Source of the DNA: Acidobacteriota bacterium
GTDB taxonomy: Bacteria; Acidobacteriota; Blastocatellia; UBA7656
DNA length: 42,118 nt
Reading direction: 5' to 3'
Assembly (NCBI GenBank): GCA_016201275.1
Contig: JACQDB010000014.1
Span: 1 to 42,118 of the forward strand
The notes beneath the pieces are model-generated. The model was not told the DNA's origin. It worked only from the letters and a program-made list of their open reading frames with translations, and ran no database searches. The stretch's first letter is position 1. Every line of letters starts with the position of its first letter. The position numbers and the translations under genes were made by a program. Below are positions 24,122 to 33,203 of this stretch, piece by piece.

Positions 24122-24673
24122 TTATTCGTCGTCTTCGGGCAGGGTTTCCCGACTGGCGAAGTTCTCGCCTTCCAAATCACTATCGTAAGCGTCGTCATCG
24201 TGGCCGCCAAAAAATCGCGACCGCTCGACTTCGCGCATCGGCCCTTTGGGGCCGCGCTCGGATTTCTGCTCGTTTTTGCCGCGTCGTCGGGGCGGCGCAT
24301 CCGCGCCGAAATTGCGCGTCGGTTTGCCGCCCGTGGGCGGCGGCGCTTCGCCCATCGGCGGCCTGATGGCAGAGGGCGAATTGTAGAGCGGCGGGCGGGA
24401 CGGCGCGCCTGTGCGCGGACGTTCGTCGCGGGCGCGCGCTTCATTGACGGTCAGCGGTCGGCCTTTGAACAGATGTTGGTTGAAGCGACGTATGGCTTCT
24501 TCGGCTTCAGCGCGCTCGTTGTACTCGATGAACGCAAAACCGCGCAGCTTGCCGCTCTCTCTATCGGTCGGCAGATAGACCTTGACCAGCGTGCCAACCG
24601 TCGAGAACAACTCGCGCAATTCGGCTTCGCTGGCATTATACGGAAGGTTTCCCACGAACAAACTAACGGCCAT
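24122..24673 (-). CDS. RRM-domain RNA-binding protein with acidic/basic tail
   Basis: The 183-residue protein has one RNA recognition motif (residues 1-80): RNP2 LFVGNL at 5-10 and RNP1 KLRGFAFIEY at 42-51, with the aromatic residues for stacking on RNA. The tail is low complexity: Pro/Arg/Gly-rich (PPMGEAPPPTGG), then KNEQKSERGPKG and an acidic end (GHDDDAYDSDLEGE). Bacterial RRM proteins of this kind are cold- or stress-related RNA chaperones in cyanobacteria and others. The start at MAVSLF follows GAGAGGA. It is the first of three same-strand genes. Confidence 0.85.
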   Translation of the reverse strand: MAVSLFVGNLPYNASEAELRELFSTVGTLVKVYLPTDRESGKLRGFAFIEYNERAEAEEAIRRFNQHLFKGRPLTVNEARARDERPRTGAPSRPPLYNSPSAIRPPMGEAPPPTGGKPTRNFGADAPPRRRGKNEQKSERGPKGPMREVERSRFFGGHDDDAYDSDLEGENFASRETLPEDDE

Positions 24674-24906
24674 ATATCCTCTCGAAAGCAAACTAAATTT
24701 ACTTATGGTTTTCCTGGAAATGGTTACAAGGAACTTCTGAGGGAGAAGAACCCAAAACCCGGATTCTTCAGGCGGATGAAAGAGGCTCCTAAACGAATAT
24801 CCAAAGTAAACACCAGCGAAAAAGCTGATACAATAAGCAAGCCCTAATCTTACAGGGTCGCTTCATCAGGTACAAGCTTGATGCGAAATTAATGAGGAGT
24901 GAAAGG

Positions 24907-25749
24907 ATGACCGAAAAGAGGAAAACCGCCCCCATTATAGATGCTTGGGCGCAGCCTGCAACGCCGGAAGGCTTTGCTAAAATGCCCGAAATCATTAGGC
25001 TTTTTCAACAATCCGGCGCGGCGCACCTCCTCGATAAAGGACTTTCGACGGCGCAGATTGTCGCCGCAATGGACCACGCTGGGGTCGCCAGATTAATGCT
25101 TGCGGCCTGGCATCGTCCGCAGCAATGGGTCTATCACAACGACCAGATTGCCGCCATGATTCAGGCTTATCCCGACCGCTTTGTTGGCGTCGCCTCGGTC
25201 AATTTGGAAAAGCCCGTCGAAGCGGTGCGCGAGTTGGCACGCGCCGTCAACGAACTGGGCTTCAAGGCGCTGCGCGTAGTGCCTTGGTTGTGGCAGCGCC
25301 CGCCCAATGACAAGCTCTATTTTCCGCTCTATGTGAAGTGCATCGAACTCGACATACCGTTTTGCACGCAGGTGGGACACACCGGCCCTTTGCTGCCTTC
25401 GGAGACCGGACGCCCGGTTCCTTACCTCGATGAAGTCGCGTTGACCTTTCCTGAATTGAAAATCGTCGGCGGTCATATCGGCTATCCGTGGACCGATGAA
25501 ATGATCGGCCTGGCGTGGAAACACGAAAATGTTTTTATAGATACCTCGGCTTATCTGCCGCGTTATTACCCGCCGCAACTGCTTCACTACCTGAAGACCT
25601 ATGGCAAAGAGAAAGTTTTATTCGGCACCAATTTTCCGCAACTGACATTTGAAAAATGCGTCGCGCAGGTTGAGGAACTAGGCTTGCCGGAGGAGGTGCG
25701 GGAAAATTTTCTCTTCAAAAATGCGCGCCGGGTTTTTCACTTGACCTGA
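24907..25749 (+). CDS. Amidohydrolase-2 family protein with altered metal site
   Basis: The 280-residue protein is a TIM-barrel of the ACMSD-like amidohydrolase family. The conserved strands are visible (PDRFVGVASVNLEKPVEAV, LKIVGGHIGYPW, KVLFGTNFPQLTFE). The usual N-terminal metal motif DxHxH is replaced by IDAWAQP, and the late catalytic Asp (GTDFP or GSDYP in relatives) is Asn in GTNFP. So the classical metal site is largely missing, and activity may be altered or lost. The start with AGGAG seven bases upstream is at 24907; an ATG at 24892 would include the ribosome site. It lies upstream of another amidohydrolase gene in the same direction. Confidence 0.82.
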   Translation: MTEKRKTAPIIDAWAQPATPEGFAKMPEIIRLFQQSGAAHLLDKGLSTAQIVAAMDHAGVARLMLAAWHRPQQWVYHNDQIAAMIQAYPDRFVGVASVNLEKPVEAVRELARAVNELGFKALRVVPWLWQRPPNDKLYFPLYVKCIELDIPFCTQVGHTGPLLPSETGRPVPYLDEVALTFPELKIVGGHIGYPWTDEMIGLAWKHENVFIDTSAYLPRYYPPQLLHYLKTYGKEKVLFGTNFPQLTFEKCVAQVEELGLPEEVRENFLFKNARRVFHLT

Positions 25750-25823
25750 GCGCGAAATCTTATGATTGACCTGCTGCGCCGAACTCCTTATGATAAACCG
25801 CGCTGGAAAAGGGTGCTTGATTT

Positions 25824-27206
25824 ATGAGCCAGTCAATCTTCATCAAAGGCGGAACGGTGGTCAGCGTAGATGCCAACGATAGCATACGTGACGCCGATGT
25901 TTTCATTCGTAACGGTCGCATTGAACAAATTCGCGACCGGCAACCAGCAACCGAGGCGAGCTTGTCGTCGGCTCACTCGCTTGACGAACAGCAACTCCAA
26001 CAGGCGCATCCCGATATGGAAATCATAGAGGCCGGGGGCTGCGCCGTGTTGCCGGGTTTCGTGCAGACGCACATTCATTTGTGTCAAACGATTATGCGCG
26101 GCGCTGCCGATGATTTGCGCTTGATTGACTGGCTCAAGAAACGGGTTTGGCCAATGGAAGCGGCGCACAACGCGGCGTCGCTGTATGCTTCGGCGCGCTT
26201 GGGGCTGGCTGAAATGTTGCTGGGCGGCACCACCACGGCTTTGACTATGGAGACCGTCCAGTTTACCGAAGAGGTGTTTCGCGCCGTTGACGAAGTGGGC
26301 TTTCGCGCCACCGTAGGCAAATGCATGATGGACAAAGGCGCAGAAGTGCCGCGTGCGTTGGCCGAAAAAACGCGCGCCTCGGTACACGAATCGTTGCGTC
26401 TGTTGGAAGCGTGGCACGGGCGCGGAGAGGGGCGCATACGCTATGCTTTCGCGCCGCGCTTTGCCGTTAGCTGCACCCGCGACTTGCTTGAAGAGGTGGC
26501 GGGGCTGGCGCAGGAACGCGGCGTCTGCATACACACGCACGCCTCGGAAAGTCAGGAAGAGATTGCCATCGTGCGCGCCGAGACCGGACGCGAAAATATC
26601 AGCTACCTGGAATCACTTGGGCTGCTCGGTGGGCGCACGGTGCTGGCGCATTGCGTATGGGCAACCGAAGCCGAGATAGAGGTATTGGCGGCGACCAAAA
26701 CCGGCGTGGCGCATTGCCCGTCGTCAAATCTCAAACTCGCCAGCGGCATCGCGCCGGTGACTGAAATGATGGCAGCGGGGGTGAAACTGTCGTTAGGCGC
26801 AGACGGCGCGCCCTGTAACAATCGTCTGGATATGTTGACCGAAATGCGTAGCGCCGCGTTGCTGCAAAAAGTCAGATGCGGCCCCGAAGCCTTACCGGCG
26901 CGGGCGGCGCTACGACTGGCGACCATTGATGGCGCACGCGCTTTGGGTTTGGACAAAGAGATTGGCAGTATCGAAGAGGGCAAGCGCGCCGATGTCATCA
27001 TCATGAACCTAGATAAACTGCATCTGACGCCGCAACCGGATATGGTCTCCACGATTGTTTATTCTGCCGAGCGCACCGATGTCGAAACGGTGATTGTGGA
27101 TGGCAGCTTGCTGATGCAGAAGCGCCAACTGCTGACTCTGGATGAAGACGAAGTGAAAGCCGAGGCGCGACAACAGAGCCGCGAGTTGGTCTTGCGTTGC
27201 GAGTGA
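25824..27206 (+). CDS. Metal-dependent amidohydrolase / deaminase (TrzN-, MtaD-like)
   Basis: The 460-residue protein has all the marks of the cytosine-deaminase-like amidohydrolases that act on adenosine, S-adenosylhomocysteine, methylthioadenosine or triazines: His83 and His85 in QTHIHLCQT, the HTHASES strand (third ligand), LAHCVW (fourth His), and Asp in SLGADGAPCNN. A stretch after residue 40 (about 25 residues, LSSAHSLDEQQLQQAH) looks like an inserted loop in the small beta domain. The likely reaction is hydrolytic deamination of a purine nucleoside or related ring; the substrate is not set by these motifs. A strong terminator follows. It is 74 bases downstream of the other amidohydrolase gene. 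Confidence 0.88.
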   Translation: MSQSIFIKGGTVVSVDANDSIRDADVFIRNGRIEQIRDRQPATEASLSSAHSLDEQQLQQAHPDMEIIEAGGCAVLPGFVQTHIHLCQTIMRGAADDLRLIDWLKKRVWPMEAAHNAASLYASARLGLAEMLLGGTTTALTMETVQFTEEVFRAVDEVGFRATVGKCMMDKGAEVPRALAEKTRASVHESLRLLEAWHGRGEGRIRYAFAPRFAVSCTRDLLEEVAGLAQERGVCIHTHASESQEEIAIVRAETGRENISYLESLGLLGGRTVLAHCVWATEAEIEVLAATKTGVAHCPSSNLKLASGIAPVTEMMAAGVKLSLGADGAPCNNRLDMLTEMRSAALLQKVRCGPEALPARAALRLATIDGARALGLDKEIGSIEEGKRADVIIMNLDKLHLTPQPDMVSTIVYSAERTDVETVIVDGSLLMQKRQLLTLDEDEVKAEARQQSRELVLRCE

Positions 27207-27227
27207 GACAGGGAGAAAAACTTTCGC

Positions 27228-27280
27228 AAATCGCCAAGCGGATTTCTCAACCCTTGAGAAATCCGCTTGGCGATTTTTCT
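27228..27280 (+). terminator. Strong intrinsic terminator
   Basis: A 23-bp perfect stem (aaatcgccaagcggatttct and its complement) with a 3-base loop ends in a run of T (gattttt). It lies 21 bases past the stop of the amidohydrolase gene. Confidence 0.9.
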
Positions 27281-27410
27281 GGCCGCTAAACATTGCTTGG
27301 CGTAGCCGCCGAACTGGGAGCGTGGACAGGGTGTCGGCGCTCCCGATTTGAAATTGGTCTCTTCTTCGGTTTTGCAATTCGCGATAGGGATCGCGCCAGC
27401 CGTAGTCCCT

Positions 27411-27842
27411 TTAACTGGTGGCGCAGATCATTTGATCGTTGGCGACGCTGAGTGTAGCGTTGTCCCAGTTATCCGTGAGTTTCTGTAACTCGTCGGCAAT
27501 TTGCGCGTTGCTGTGACAATTGATCAATAACCATTTCATCTTTATGAGAAGTTCGCTGATCAAGTAAGCGTCTTGCGTAGCAAAAATAATTTTCTTGTTG
27601 ACTTCCAGCTTCATGGCCGGAACGTCTATGGTAGAAAACCCTATGGGAAATTCGGCGCGACGGGCGTCGCGATCCCAAGGTGGCGACAATACATTGATGC
27701 GCCATTTTTTGGAATCTTCACCGCGCACAATACCGGAAGCGTGATAGACATCGGTGATTTTTCCTTTAATCCACATACAGTCTGTACAGTAAGTGTGTTG
27801 AACAATAGTTAGTACGTATTCCGGACTGGGTGAATTCGTCAT
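27411..27842 (-). CDS. Unknown 143-aa protein
   Basis: The 143-residue protein has no signal peptide. It has a Cys pair (TYCTDCMW, residues 19 and 22), a central beta-rich block (WRINVLSPPWDRDARRAEFPIGFSTIDVPAMKLEV) and a helical C-terminus (LISELLIKMKWLLINCHSNAQIADELQKL). I do not recognise the family. The ribosome site (AAGAGA) is weak. The frame is kept open for 143 codons with normal composition, which supports a real gene. It is not linked in sense to its neighbours. Confidence 0.6.
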   Translation of the reverse strand: MTNSPSPEYVLTIVQHTYCTDCMWIKGKITDVYHASGIVRGEDSKKWRINVLSPPWDRDARRAEFPIGFSTIDVPAMKLEVNKKIIFATQDAYLISELLIKMKWLLINCHSNAQIADELQKLTDNWDNATLSVANDQMICATS

Positions 27843-28147
27843 ATTAATCTCTTGTCGGTATGAAAGATTAGGTTTTTTTGCATATATATATCAGGGGCAT
27901 CACCAGGTAAGCCCTTTATAAATTAGCTGCTACGCCGTGTCAACTCTTTTCTGCGAATTATTATTTTCCGGCAAAACCATGCTCTTGCCGGATTGCCGCA
28001 CTTGAAGCGAAGCTGGCGAGATGGGTACATCCAGCGACAGGATGGCGCGAGGTTCAGCGTACCAATTTCAGCTTGCTGGTGTGATAAGCCAGCAAGTTGA
28101 AACTGATAGGCTGAACTTCATAGCTGTACTTCCTCTGCGTGTCTTCA
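27843..28147. other. Gap with long imperfect palindrome
   Basis: No gene. A hairpin at about 28065-28104 (tttcagcttgctgg / ccagcaagttgaaa) is extended outward by ggttcagc / gctgaact, giving about 67 bases of imperfect palindrome at 28051-28117. It lies past the stop of the phosphatase-superfamily gene on the minus strand and may be its terminator, although there is no U tract. Confidence 0.5.
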
Positions 28148-29626
28148 TCAGGGGCGAGCGGCCTTTTTGGGGTTGGGCTTGGGGATTTTGGGAAGGCTGC
28201 CGGGTTTGATTAATTCGCGGATGATAGCGCCTTCAGCATGGTCAAACCACAAGCCCAGCACTGCCGCTGCGGTGGGCGCGATGTCTATCATTTTGGCCAG
28301 CCTCAACTTCGCGCCGACTTGGGCGCTTGCACCATAAATCATCAAGGCGGAGCGCATCTCGGCGCGGCTCGGCAAATAGCCATGCGTGCCGCGATAATCG
28401 GAGTCAGTGGCGCGGACCTCTGCGCCGGTCAAGGCTTCATCGAAAGCGTATCCGGTTGCTGCTTCCAGCATCAAGGCGGCTTCGGGAATCGCGCCTAAAC
28501 GCTGGAGTTCGGCAGGCAGCACGACGCGATTCAAAGGGCTGTTGCTGCGCTTGGCAAGCGCTGAAAAAATCTTGATGACGCGCTCGGTGGTCGCTTTATC
28601 ATTGGCATCTTTCAGCACGATGGCGCACGAACCGCCCGCCGGCCAAGCCGCCGCTTGCCAAGCGCTCACCTTGCCGTTGGCATCCAGGGTAATCAATTTT
28701 TCTTTGGCGAGCGTGACATTGGGCGCGTATTTTTTGTCCACCGGAGCAAAGCCATGATCGGATACCAGCATGAAAGTGGTCTTCTCAAAAATGCCCGCCT
28801 GTCGCGTCGCGGCAATGAGACGACCGAGGTAAGCGTCTTGGCGTTCGACTACCGCCAGAGCTTGCGCGGTGCGCGGCCCGTAGGTGTGCTGCGCGGAATC
28901 CAAATCCACCAGGTGAATCAGCAGCAGGCGCGGCTGGTACTCCTTGATGATAAATTCGCTGATGGCCGTGCGTCTGCCATCGGTGGTGGTGTCGGTGGTC
29001 GGGTTCGCCGCCAGCGCTTTTTGCAAGAGTCCCGGCGTGGCATATTGCATGGTGCGTTTGCCGGTCGGGGGTTTTTCCGCCGGGTCGAAAATTTCCGGCA
29101 CGTTGTAATCGAGTTCAGCTTTCACCGTCACCGGCCAGCCGACGCCTGCGGTTTTAAGTCCGGCCTTCTTTGCCAGTCCATACAGCGTTGGCGTTTTGAT
29201 CGCCTCGGCGAACCAATACCACTCGCCGGTTTGCGGCGCATTCGGCGCTTCAAAGATACGGTTTTGCACAATGCCATGCGTGGCTGGACGCACGCCCGTA
29301 ATCAGCGTGGTGTGCGCCGGATAAGTGATGGATGGATAGATGCCTTCGACGCCTTCGGCATACGCGCCGCCCAGTTTCATCGCCGTCAGGTTCGGTACTT
29401 TCAAACCAAGCGCGGCAGGCGCGGTGTAGTATTCGGGCAGCAAACCGTCAATCGAAATCATGATGAGGTACGCGTCAGTTGCTTTGGCGTTGCTCGCGGT
29501 TGGCGCGGTCGCTTGGCTCTGCGCTCGCAAGCCGGGGCTGAACATCAGCAGAGCGATTAGGAGAGCCGACAAAATTCCTGTCGGCGGAAATTTTTTCTTC
29601 GCATTGGCAAGATTGTTTGGCATCAT
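28148..29626 (-). CDS. Exported alkaline-phosphatase-superfamily phosphodiesterase (ectonucleotide pyrophosphatase type)
   Basis: The 492-residue protein begins with a signal peptide (hydrophobic ILSALLIALLMFSPG, cleavage near LRAQ). It has the family's motifs: first metal site in MISIDGLLPEYY, the nucleophile Thr in PSITYPAHTTLITG, HLVDLDSAQHTYGP for the second site, SDHGF, and a late His in GTHGY. It most likely cleaves nucleotide or phosphodiester substrates in the periplasm. The C-terminus ends in a Lys/Pro-rich tail. I start at MMPNNLA (29626), because the longer frame runs through sequence with no ribosome site. It is divergent from pilB. Confidence 0.87.
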   Translation of the reverse strand: MMPNNLANAKKKFPPTGILSALLIALLMFSPGLRAQSQATAPTASNAKATDAYLIMISIDGLLPEYYTAPAALGLKVPNLTAMKLGGAYAEGVEGIYPSITYPAHTTLITGVRPATHGIVQNRIFEAPNAPQTGEWYWFAEAIKTPTLYGLAKKAGLKTAGVGWPVTVKAELDYNVPEIFDPAEKPPTGKRTMQYATPGLLQKALAANPTTDTTTDGRRTAISEFIIKEYQPRLLLIHLVDLDSAQHTYGPRTAQALAVVERQDAYLGRLIAATRQAGIFEKTTFMLVSDHGFAPVDKKYAPNVTLAKEKLITLDANGKVSAWQAAAWPAGGSCAIVLKDANDKATTERVIKIFSALAKRSNSPLNRVVLPAELQRLGAIPEAALMLEAATGYAFDEALTGAEVRATDSDYRGTHGYLPSRAEMRSALMIYGASAQVGAKLRLAKMIDIAPTAAAVLGLWFDHAEGAIIRELIKPGSLPKIPKPNPKKAARP

Positions 29627-30099
29627 GGCTGATTCTTTCCTTTCGCTTGACCCTTGAAACGGTGATTTGGAGCGGCAAAAACGATATGTTTGCACCTCTG
29701 CAATAATTGGGGAGGCGGCCAACTGCGAGCCGATTTTTACGTCCGCAGGCTCCCAATTCTTTATTATTGACATGGCCAATAGCTGATGTTACAAGATAAC
29801 TGAGTTTGGTTCATCCCGTTTTTGGCCTAGCAAGAAAGAAGACTCAATAATAAGAGACTGAACTCCACAGCAAGTTGTTTGTTCTGCCCCTGTAGCGAAA
29901 ACCGAACTGTCGTCTTCTGCCAAACCCCCAATTTGGACATACCCCGTATTTAACGTATAACTATCCGCTTTGCGGCTTTATATCAAGCGAGATCATGCGC
30001 TGACCGACTCTGCGCCCAAGTGGGCTTGGTGTGCGAGTGCGATCAGGTTGTGGAAGTAAAGAATTGATTGCATCATCAAACGGGCAGGGACTTCTGAAT
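29627..30099. other. Divergent intergenic region before pilB
   Basis: No gene seen. It holds the promoters of two divergent genes, the exported phosphodiesterase and pilB. I see no confident boxes or strong palindromes. Confidence 0.4.
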
Positions 30100-31845
30100 A
30101 TGTCAGCAAAACTAGGCGAAACACTTCTTCGTGAAAATTTAATCACCCCTCAGCAACTCAAGGAGGCGCTTGATTATCAACGTGTACATGGCGGCAGGTT
30201 AGCCTCAACTCTGGTGCGTCTGGGAATGCTGTCGGATGAAGAGGTGACCGCTGTGTTAAGCCGTCAATACGGCGTCTCTTCGGTCAATCTGGATTTATTT
30301 GAAGTTGACCCGTCCGCCGTTTCTCTGGTTCCGCAAGAGACCGCCGAACGCTATTCGGTATTGCCGCTGTCGCGAGTCGGTTCGACTTTGACGCTGGCGA
30401 TGGTTGATCCGACCAATGTCTTTGCCATTGACGACATCAAGTTTATGACCGGGCTTTCGATTGAGCCGGTGGTGGTTTCGGAAACCACTTTGCACAGCGC
30501 CATTGCCAAATATTACGGCACCACGCGGGAACTCGAACTGGCGCGAGTAATGGAAGACTTGGTTGCCGAATCTACCACGCCGACCACCGATTATGGCGAA
30601 GAGTATGACAGCCTCGAAGTCGAAGAAGCCAACGATGAAATTGATCTGGAAAATCTGGAGCGGATGTCGGAAGACGCGCCGGTGGTCAAACTGGTCAACG
30701 TCATACTGGTGGACGCGCTGCGACGCGGCGCTTCCGATATTCACATCGAGCCGTATGAAAAAGAGTTTCGCGTGCGCTTCCGCATGGACGGCATCCTCTA
30801 CAACATCATGAATCCGCCAATGAAGATGCGCGACGCTTTGACTTCGCGCATGAAAATCATGGCGCGACTCGACATCGCCGAAAAGCGTTTGCCGCAGGAT
30901 GGGCGCATCAAAATCCGCGTCAAACTCGAAGGCCGTTCCCGCGAACTCGATTTCCGCGTCTCGACGCTGCCGACCATCTTCGGCGAAAAGATGGTGCTGC
31001 GTCTGTTGGACAAAGAGAATTTGCGCCTAGACATGACGCAACTGGGATTTGAGCAGGAAAGTCTCGAAAAATTCAAACGCAATATTGCCAAACCCTACGG
31101 CATGGTTTTGGTGACCGGGCCTACGGGGTCGGGCAAAACCTCTACGCTCTATTCGGCGCTGCAAAGTTTGAACACGCCGGAGACCAACATCATGACCGCC
31201 GAAGACCCTGTGGAATTCAATCTCACTGGCATCAATCAGGTGCAGATGAAAGAGTCCATCGGGTTGAACTTCGCGGCAGCCCTGCGCTCCTTTCTACGCC
31301 AGGACCCGAACATCATTCTGGTCGGTGAAATTCGTGACTTTGAAACTGCCGAAATCGGCGTCAAAGCGGCGCTCACCGGCCACCTCGTTTTATCTACGCT
31401 GCACACCAACGACGCGCCTTCGACGGTCAGTCGTTTGATGAACATGGGCATAGAGCCGTTTCTGGTAGCGACCTCGGTCAACCTGATTCAGGCACAGCGA
31501 TTGGTGCGCCGCATCTGCAAAGAATGCAAAGTCGAAGTGCAGACACCAGCGGAAGCTTTGATTGACGTGGGCTTTCCGGCCAGCGACATCAAGACGGTGC
31601 GAACCTTTAAGGGCGCGGGTTGTTCAACCTGCAACGGCACCGGCTACAAGGGGCGCGTCGGCTTGTATGAAGTGATGGAGATTACCGAAGAGTTGCGCGA
31701 ATTAATTTTGGTCGGCGCATCGGGTTTGGAATTGCGACGCAAAGCCATAGATGAAGGAATGCTAACCCTGCGTATGAGCGGGCTGGAAAAAATTCGTCTG
31801 GGCATGACGACCGTTGAAGAAGTCGTGAGAGAAACGGTGAAATAG
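30100..31845 (+). CDS. pilB: Type IV pilus assembly ATPase PilB (GspE/PulE family)
   Basis: The 581-residue protein has an N-terminal GspE/MshEN-like domain (MSAKLGETLLRENLITPQQL, then a second repeat-like part with VVSETTLHSAIAKYYG), then the ATPase core: Walker A GPTGSGKTSTLYSAL, Asp box MTAEDPVEF, Walker B ILVGEIRDFETAE, His box ALTGHLVLSTLHTND, and the zinc-binding tetracysteine CKEC ... CSTCNGTGYKGR. This is the extension motor of type IV pili or of a related secretion system. The start is the ATG at 30100, with AGGGA nine bases upstream; the longer frame adds 23 residues without homology. pilT and pilC follow in the same direction. Confidence 0.94.
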   Translation: MSAKLGETLLRENLITPQQLKEALDYQRVHGGRLASTLVRLGMLSDEEVTAVLSRQYGVSSVNLDLFEVDPSAVSLVPQETAERYSVLPLSRVGSTLTLAMVDPTNVFAIDDIKFMTGLSIEPVVVSETTLHSAIAKYYGTTRELELARVMEDLVAESTTPTTDYGEEYDSLEVEEANDEIDLENLERMSEDAPVVKLVNVILVDALRRGASDIHIEPYEKEFRVRFRMDGILYNIMNPPMKMRDALTSRMKIMARLDIAEKRLPQDGRIKIRVKLEGRSRELDFRVSTLPTIFGEKMVLRLLDKENLRLDMTQLGFEQESLEKFKRNIAKPYGMVLVTGPTGSGKTSTLYSALQSLNTPETNIMTAEDPVEFNLTGINQVQMKESIGLNFAAALRSFLRQDPNIILVGEIRDFETAEIGVKAALTGHLVLSTLHTNDAPSTVSRLMNMGIEPFLVATSVNLIQAQRLVRRICKECKVEVQTPAEALIDVGFPASDIKTVRTFKGAGCSTCNGTGYKGRVGLYEVMEITEELRELILVGASGLELRRKAIDEGMLTLRMSGLEKIRLGMTTVEEVVRETVK

Positions 31846-31975
31846 TTATTGGTTACTGGTTATTGGTTACTGGTTATTAGTTATTGGTTATTAGTTACTG
31901 GTCACGGGTTGATGAACTCATCACTAACCAATAACCAATAACCAATAACCAATAACCAGTAACCAATAACCAAGA
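31846..31975. repeat. Palindromic heptamer array between pilB and pilT
   Basis: The left half (about 31846-31908) is a run of heptamers ttattgg / ttactgg / ttattag. The right half (about 31924-31973) is a run of the complementary heptamer ccaataa. The two halves can fold into one long hairpin around the centre cacgggttgatgaactcatc. It lies inside the pil operon, one base after the pilB stop and 12 bases before the pilT start. Arrays of this type are seen in several bacterial genomes. Confidence 0.85.
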
Positions 31976-31986
31976 GCAGAGGAATT

Positions 31987-33189
31987 ATGGCAGAAATCGT
32001 ATTGAGTGACTTGCTGCGAAAGATGATTGAGTTGAACGGCTCGGATTTGCATATCACCACGCAATCGCCGCCGATGGTGCGCGTGCATGGGGTTTTGCGT
32101 CCGCTCGAATTTCCCGAACTGACGCCTGCCGAAACCAAGCAGATTTCCTATTCGGTGTTGACCGACGCGCAGAAACATCGCTTTGAAGAAAATCTCGAAC
32201 TCGACTTTTCCTTCGGTATCAAAGGGCTGTCGCGCTTTCGCGCCAATCTGTTCAATCAACGCGGCGCGGTCGCGGCGGTGTTTCGTTCGATTCCTTACGA
32301 GATTCGCTCGTTTGAAGACTTGGGACTGCCTACGGTGATTGAGAAACTCTGCGAAAAACCCCGAGGCTTGATCCTGGTCACTGGGCCTACCGGATCGGGA
32401 AAATCTACGACGCTGGCGGCGATGTTCGATAAGATCAATCGCACCCGCCACGAGCATATGATTACCGTCGAAGACCCTATCGAATATCTCCACAGTCACA
32501 AAAGCTGTATCGTCAATCAGCGCGAAGTCAATTCCGACACCCACTCGTTTGCCAACGCCTTGCGCGCCGCGCTGCGCCAAGACCCTGATGTGGTGCTGAT
32601 CGGTGAAATGCGCGATCTGGAGACCACCGAGACGGCCTTGAGAATTGCCGAAACCGGTCACTTGACCTTTGCGACTCTGCATACCAATTCGGCGTCGTCT
32701 TCGATCAACCGTATCATAGACATTTTTCCGGCGCATCAGCAGTCGCAGATTCGCACCCAGCTTTCGATGGTTTTGGAAGGCATTGTCACGCAATCTCTGC
32801 TGCCGAAAGCCAATGGTCAAGGGCGTGCGCTGGCTATGGAAATTCTCGTTCCCAATGCCGCTATCCGTAACCTGATTCGCGAAGACAAAATTCACCAAGT
32901 CTATTCCATGATGCAGACCGGTCAGGAAAAATACGGCATGACAACTTTCAATCAATCGCTGGTCACGCTCTATTTCAAAAAGCAGATTACTTTGGAGATG
33001 GCTATGGCGCGGTCGTCGAATCAGGACGAATTGCAGGATTTAATCAATCGCGGAATGGCCGCCATGCAGGGACAACAACCACCTCAGGGTGGTGGCGGCG
33101 GCAGACCCATGCCGAACCGTCCTCCCGCGCCGCAACAGCAGCAACCCGGAGGCCGACCGATGAACCCGCTCGGACGAGTTGGGAAATAG
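31987..33189 (+). CDS. pilT: Type IV pilus retraction ATPase PilT
   Basis: The 400-residue protein has the short N-terminal PAS-like domain (LNGSDLHITTQSPPMVRV) and the ATPase: Walker A GPTGSGKSTTLAAMF, Asp box ITVEDPIEYLH, Walker B VVLIGEMRDLETTE, His box ETGHLTFATLHTNSA, and the PilT motif AIRNLIREDK. The last ~40 residues are Gln/Gly/Pro-rich low complexity (QQPPQGGGGGRPMPNRPP), longer than usual for the family. AGAGGA lies four bases before the ATG. Retraction of the pilus powers twitching and DNA uptake. It lies between pilB and pilC. Confidence 0.94.
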   Translation: MAEIVLSDLLRKMIELNGSDLHITTQSPPMVRVHGVLRPLEFPELTPAETKQISYSVLTDAQKHRFEENLELDFSFGIKGLSRFRANLFNQRGAVAAVFRSIPYEIRSFEDLGLPTVIEKLCEKPRGLILVTGPTGSGKSTTLAAMFDKINRTRHEHMITVEDPIEYLHSHKSCIVNQREVNSDTHSFANALRAALRQDPDVVLIGEMRDLETTETALRIAETGHLTFATLHTNSASSSINRIIDIFPAHQQSQIRTQLSMVLEGIVTQSLLPKANGQGRALAMEILVPNAAIRNLIREDKIHQVYSMMQTGQEKYGMTTFNQSLVTLYFKKQITLEMAMARSSNQDELQDLINRGMAAMQGQQPPQGGGGGRPMPNRPPAPQQQQPGGRPMNPLGRVGK

Positions 33190-33203
33190 GTTTGCTGTCT
33201 TGC

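Noticed and set aside
28655-29560. A 301-codon plus-strand frame
   Set aside because: Antisense to the exported phosphodiesterase; rich in Arg/Gly as shadows of this GC content usually are.
31924-32955. A 343-codon minus-strand frame with repeated YWLLVIG at its end
   Set aside because: It lies antisense to pilT and its C-terminal repeat is the heptamer array translated; a known artefact of such arrays.
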